From assembly GCA_900540995.1 (NCBI GenBank), contig UQHO01000044.1, forward strand, positions 1 through 15,843: a DNA stretch of 15,843 bases, written 5' to 3'. Made by a program: the position numbers and the translations under genes. The notes under the pieces were generated by a model that did not search any database, was not told where the DNA came from, and was given only the letters and a program-made list of their open reading frames with translations. Of this stretch, positions 14,101 through 15,843 are shown piece by piece. Numbering within the stretch: position 1 is the stretch's first letter; each line of letters starts with the position of its first letter. Source of the DNA: an uncultured Collinsella sp. (lineage in GTDB: Bacteria > Actinomycetota > Coriobacteriia > Coriobacteriales > Coriobacteriaceae).

Positions 14101-15381
14101 ATGATTCGAGCTGCCCTGACGGTCGAAGAGGCTCTGGAGGGCATGAAGGCCCTAGAGCCCAAGATTAAAAACTATGCGCGCCTGGTCGTCCGCAAGGGCG
14201 TAAACGTCAAGCCCGGCCAGGAGGTCGTCGTTCAGTCTCCGGTCGAGTGCGCGCCGTTTGCGCGCGTGGTGGTCGCGGAGGCCTATGCTGCCGGCGCCGG
14301 CCACGTGACGGTCATTTGGGCCGATGATGCCGTGACGAGGCTCACGTACGAGCATGTCGAGAAAAGCTATTTTGAGCAGACGCCCGAGTGGAAGCGCATG
14401 CAGCTGGATTCCTTGGCCCAGGATGGTGCCTGCTTTGTCTTTATCGAGGGTGCGGATCCTGCAGCCCTCAAGGGCATCGATCCGGCCAAGCCGGCCGCGG
14501 CATCCAAGGCGAGGAATACGCAGTGCAAAGTTTTCCGCCGTGGACTGGATTACAACATCAATCCGTGGTGCATCGCCGGCGCTCCGGTCGTGGCTTGGGC
14601 GCACGAGGTGTTCCCGGGAGACGCCGATGAGGTTGCAATCTATAAGCTGTGGAATGCGATTCTGCACACCGCGCGCGCCGATGGCCAGGACCCGGAGAGC
14701 GACTGGGAGCTTCATGACGCGGCGTTCGAAAAGAACTTACGCTTCCTGAACGACAATCGTTTTGACCGGCTGCATTACACCTCGGCAAATGGAACCGATC
14801 TGACGATTGGCATGACGAAGGGTCACGAGTGGGCCGGTGGCAAGGGCAGGACGCCCGATGGACACCCCTTCTTCCCCAACATCCCCACCGAGGAGGTCTT
14901 CACCTCGCCTGATCGTATGCGTGCCGACGGTATCGTGTATTCGGCTATGCCGCTCATTCACCACGGTAACAAGGTTGACGATTTTTGGATTAAGTTCGAG
15001 GCCGGTCGCGTAGTGGACTACGATGCCCGCGTGGGCAAGGCGACGCTTGCGAGCATTATTGACACCGATGAAGGTGCCGCTCATCTGGGTGAGGTCGCGC
15101 TCATTTCCAAGAACACGCCAATTCGCGAAAGTGGCGTTCTGTTCTATGACACGCTCTATGATGAGAACGCCAGCTGTCATCTTGCGCTGGGAGTCGGCTT
15201 CCCCGAGTGCATCGAGGGTGGGTATGACATGTCCAAGGAGGAGCTCCTGGAGCATGGCGTAAACGTCTCGAGCACGCACGTCGATTTTATGATTGGCACG
15301 GACGACATCGATATCACGGGCATTACGCCTGATGGACGTGAAGTTGTGATTTTCCAGAACGGCCAATGGAGTTGGGAATAG
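14101..15381 (+). CDS. M29-family metallo-aminopeptidase
   Basis: A cytoplasmic aminopeptidase of 426 residues in the AmpS/AmpT/PepS family (MEROPS M29), which removes N-terminal residues from peptides using two metal ions. Candidate ligands are Glu265 in PTEEVFTSP, Glu331 in LGEVAL, His360 in ASCHLALG, and His393 and Asp395 in HVDFMIG. Their spacing matches the known M29 ligand set with a constant offset of 15 from the Thermus AmpT numbering as I recall it. The ATG at 14101 is preferred because GGAG (14091-14094) lies just upstream; the ATG at 14089 has no ribosome-binding site. The gene follows a terminator and is likely monocistronic. A possible promoter, TTGCGG-18-TATAGA (14056-14085), overlaps that terminator. 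Its 3' end overlaps the tRNA-Lys promoter. Confidence 0.95.
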   Translation: MIRAALTVEEALEGMKALEPKIKNYARLVVRKGVNVKPGQEVVVQSPVECAPFARVVVAEAYAAGAGHVTVIWADDAVTRLTYEHVEKSYFEQTPEWKRMQLDSLAQDGACFVFIEGADPAALKGIDPAKPAAASKARNTQCKVFRRGLDYNINPWCIAGAPVVAWAHEVFPGDADEVAIYKLWNAILHTARADGQDPESDWELHDAAFEKNLRFLNDNRFDRLHYTSANGTDLTIGMTKGHEWAGGKGRTPDGHPFFPNIPTEEVFTSPDRMRADGIVYSAMPLIHHGNKVDDFWIKFEAGRVVDYDARVGKATLASIIDTDEGAAHLGEVALISKNTPIRESGVLFYDTLYDENASCHLALGVGFPECIEGGYDMSKEELLEHGVNVSSTHVDFMIGTDDIDITGITPDGREVVIFQNGQWSWE

Positions 15382-15400
15382 TCCCAGACCGTGGTACAAT
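15372..15400 (+). promoter_or_regulatory. Promoter of tRNA-Lys
   Basis: TTGGGA (15372-15377) and TACAAT (15395-15400) are 17 bases apart. The -35 box overlaps the final codons of the aminopeptidase gene. The start point would be about 15407, just before the mature tRNA. Confidence 0.6.
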
Positions 15401-15409
15401 GCCACCCGC

Positions 15410-15485
15410 GGGCCGTTAGCTCAGCTGGCAGAGCAGGGGACTTTTAATCCCAAGGTCCAGGGTTCGAACCCCTGACGGCCCACCA
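15410..15485 (+). tRNA. tRNA-Lys (anticodon TTT), CCA encoded
   Basis: Acceptor arm GGGCCGT (15410-15416) pairs perfectly with ACGGCCC (15475-15481). Discriminator A15482 and encoded CCA 15483-15485 follow. The anticodon loop CTTTTAA gives TTT at 15443-15445. The T-arm is CAGGG-TTCGAAC-CCCTG. It reads lysine AAA/AAG codons. Confidence 0.97.
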
Positions 15486-15493
15486 TAGAAAAG

Positions 15494-15524
15494 AAAGCGA
15501 TCGACTCCGGTTGGTCGCTTTTTT
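15494..15524 (+). terminator. Terminator of tRNA-Lys
   Basis: AAAGCGA pairs with TCGCTTT, with extension broken by mismatches, followed by a run of T residues just after the tRNA. Confidence 0.75.
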
Positions 15525-15660
15525 GTTGCCGAGCCACGGGTCCGACCCCGAACTTCTCTATATATAAGAACGCTTGGCGAACAAAACCTGCCTTTTACCG
15601 ACGGGAAACAAATAGCTGACGCTTTTGGAGTAAAGTGGCGCTCCAGAGATGACCGATGCC
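15525..15660. other. Intergenic stretch after tRNA-Lys, no certain gene
   Basis: A T-arm-like sequence (15538-15551) follows the terminator closely, echoing the one after tRNA-Gly. A TGGAG/CTCCA inverted repeat (15626-15645) and GATGACC/GGTCATC (15648-15687) are visible. A minus-strand frame reading over tRNA-Lys (15416-15664) is an antisense artefact. Confidence 0.4.
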
Positions 15661-15843
15661 TCAATATTCATAAAACAGCTGGTCATCGCCAATATCAGAA
15701 GCCAATGCTTCAGTTTTAACCTCAGTGATGCGACTGAGGGACCTATTCATTTGTGAACAAAATATGGAGTGCGCGATTCCCGCCCCCGGGGCCCCTCCGG
15801 TCTGGCAATATATCTCCTTGCCGCGCGGCCCGGTCGGACCGGA
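15661..15843 (-). CDS. Possible partial gene entering from the window edge (C-terminal 60 codons)
   Basis: On the minus strand a stop-free frame runs from the window end to TGA at 15663-15661. It encodes 60 residues, including RGKEIYCQTGG, then GIAHSIFCSQ, then MNRSLSRITEVKTEALASD and a final DDQLFYEY. The composition is protein-like, and the first 28 codons have mostly G or C in third position, like the neighbours. I do not recognise it. A plus-strand frame over the same bases (from ATG 15729, with MRLRDLFICEQ) is also open to the edge but lacks a ribosome-binding site. Only sequence beyond the window can decide, and the region may equally be non-coding. Confidence 0.35.
   Translation of the reverse strand, partial: SGPTGPRGKEIYCQTGGAPGAGIAHSIFCSQMNRSLSRITEVKTEALASDIGDDQLFYEY
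15698..15739. other. Two perfect small hairpins near the window end
   Basis: GAAGC-CAAT-GCTTC (15698-15711) and CCTCAGT-GATGCG-ACTGAGG (15720-15739) are perfect stem-loops nine bases apart. They lie within the possible minus-strand partial frame and have no T-tract. Confidence 0.4.

Noticed and set aside
15416..15664. 82-codon minus-strand frame over tRNA-Lys
   Set aside because: Its N-terminal-looking part is the antisense of the tRNA terminator and its end lies in the tRNA itself, a well-known false gene pattern.
15784..15843. Transposon end suggested by the TCCGGTC/GACCGGA inverted repeat (15796-15802, 15837-15843) and GC palindromes
   Set aside because: The repeat is only seven bases, there is no transposase or target duplication, and the right side is cut by the window edge.

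Overview
The window looks like chromosomal DNA from a Gram-positive, moderately high-GC actinobacterium of the Coriobacteriia, most likely Collinsella or a close relative. The clues are an LPXTG surface protein, a Tat lipoprotein, a TSCPD-domain protein of the TIGR03905 type, an M29 aminopeptidase, CCA-encoding tRNA genes and -10 boxes of the TACAAT type. The genus is an inference from gene style; no database was consulted.

Layout. A large cell-wall adhesin is on the minus strand (50-3481). It has a signal peptide, an N-terminal Cys-Gln thioester (TQXA) domain, about six SpaA/Cna-B-like domains and a C-terminal LPATG sorting signal. Facing away from it is tRNA-Gly(CCC) (3779-3853) with its own promoter and terminator. 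A repeat-rich, non-coding stretch of about 280 bp follows (3896-4174); it holds two extra exact copies of the 3' end of that tRNA and several GCGAAGC hairpins. Then come purB (4277-5623), a two-gene operon of a membrane-anchored solute-binding protein and a GGDEF diguanylate cyclase (5765-8397), and a TSCPD protein overlapping a Tat-exported lipoprotein (8511-9985). These are followed by an OmpR-type response regulator and histidine kinase (10139-12438), purC plus an abutting small two-TM protein (12548-14011), an M29 metallo-aminopeptidase (14101-15381) and tRNA-Lys(TTT) (15410-15485). The last 350 bp have no certain gene, but a 60-codon minus-strand frame runs in from the window edge.

How the parts may work together. 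purB and purC are separate housekeeping steps of purine synthesis. Between them sit three envelope-sensing units: the binding protein with the cyclase (probably c-di-GMP output in response to an extracellular solute), the TSCPD/Tat-lipoprotein pair, and the two-component system. The thioester adhesin is a surface colonisation factor without neighbouring sortase or pilin genes.

Most worth a second look are the tRNA-Gly tail repeat array, the solute-binding protein/diguanylate cyclase pair, and the thioester adhesin. No CRISPR array, transposase, integrase or recognisable riboswitch was found.
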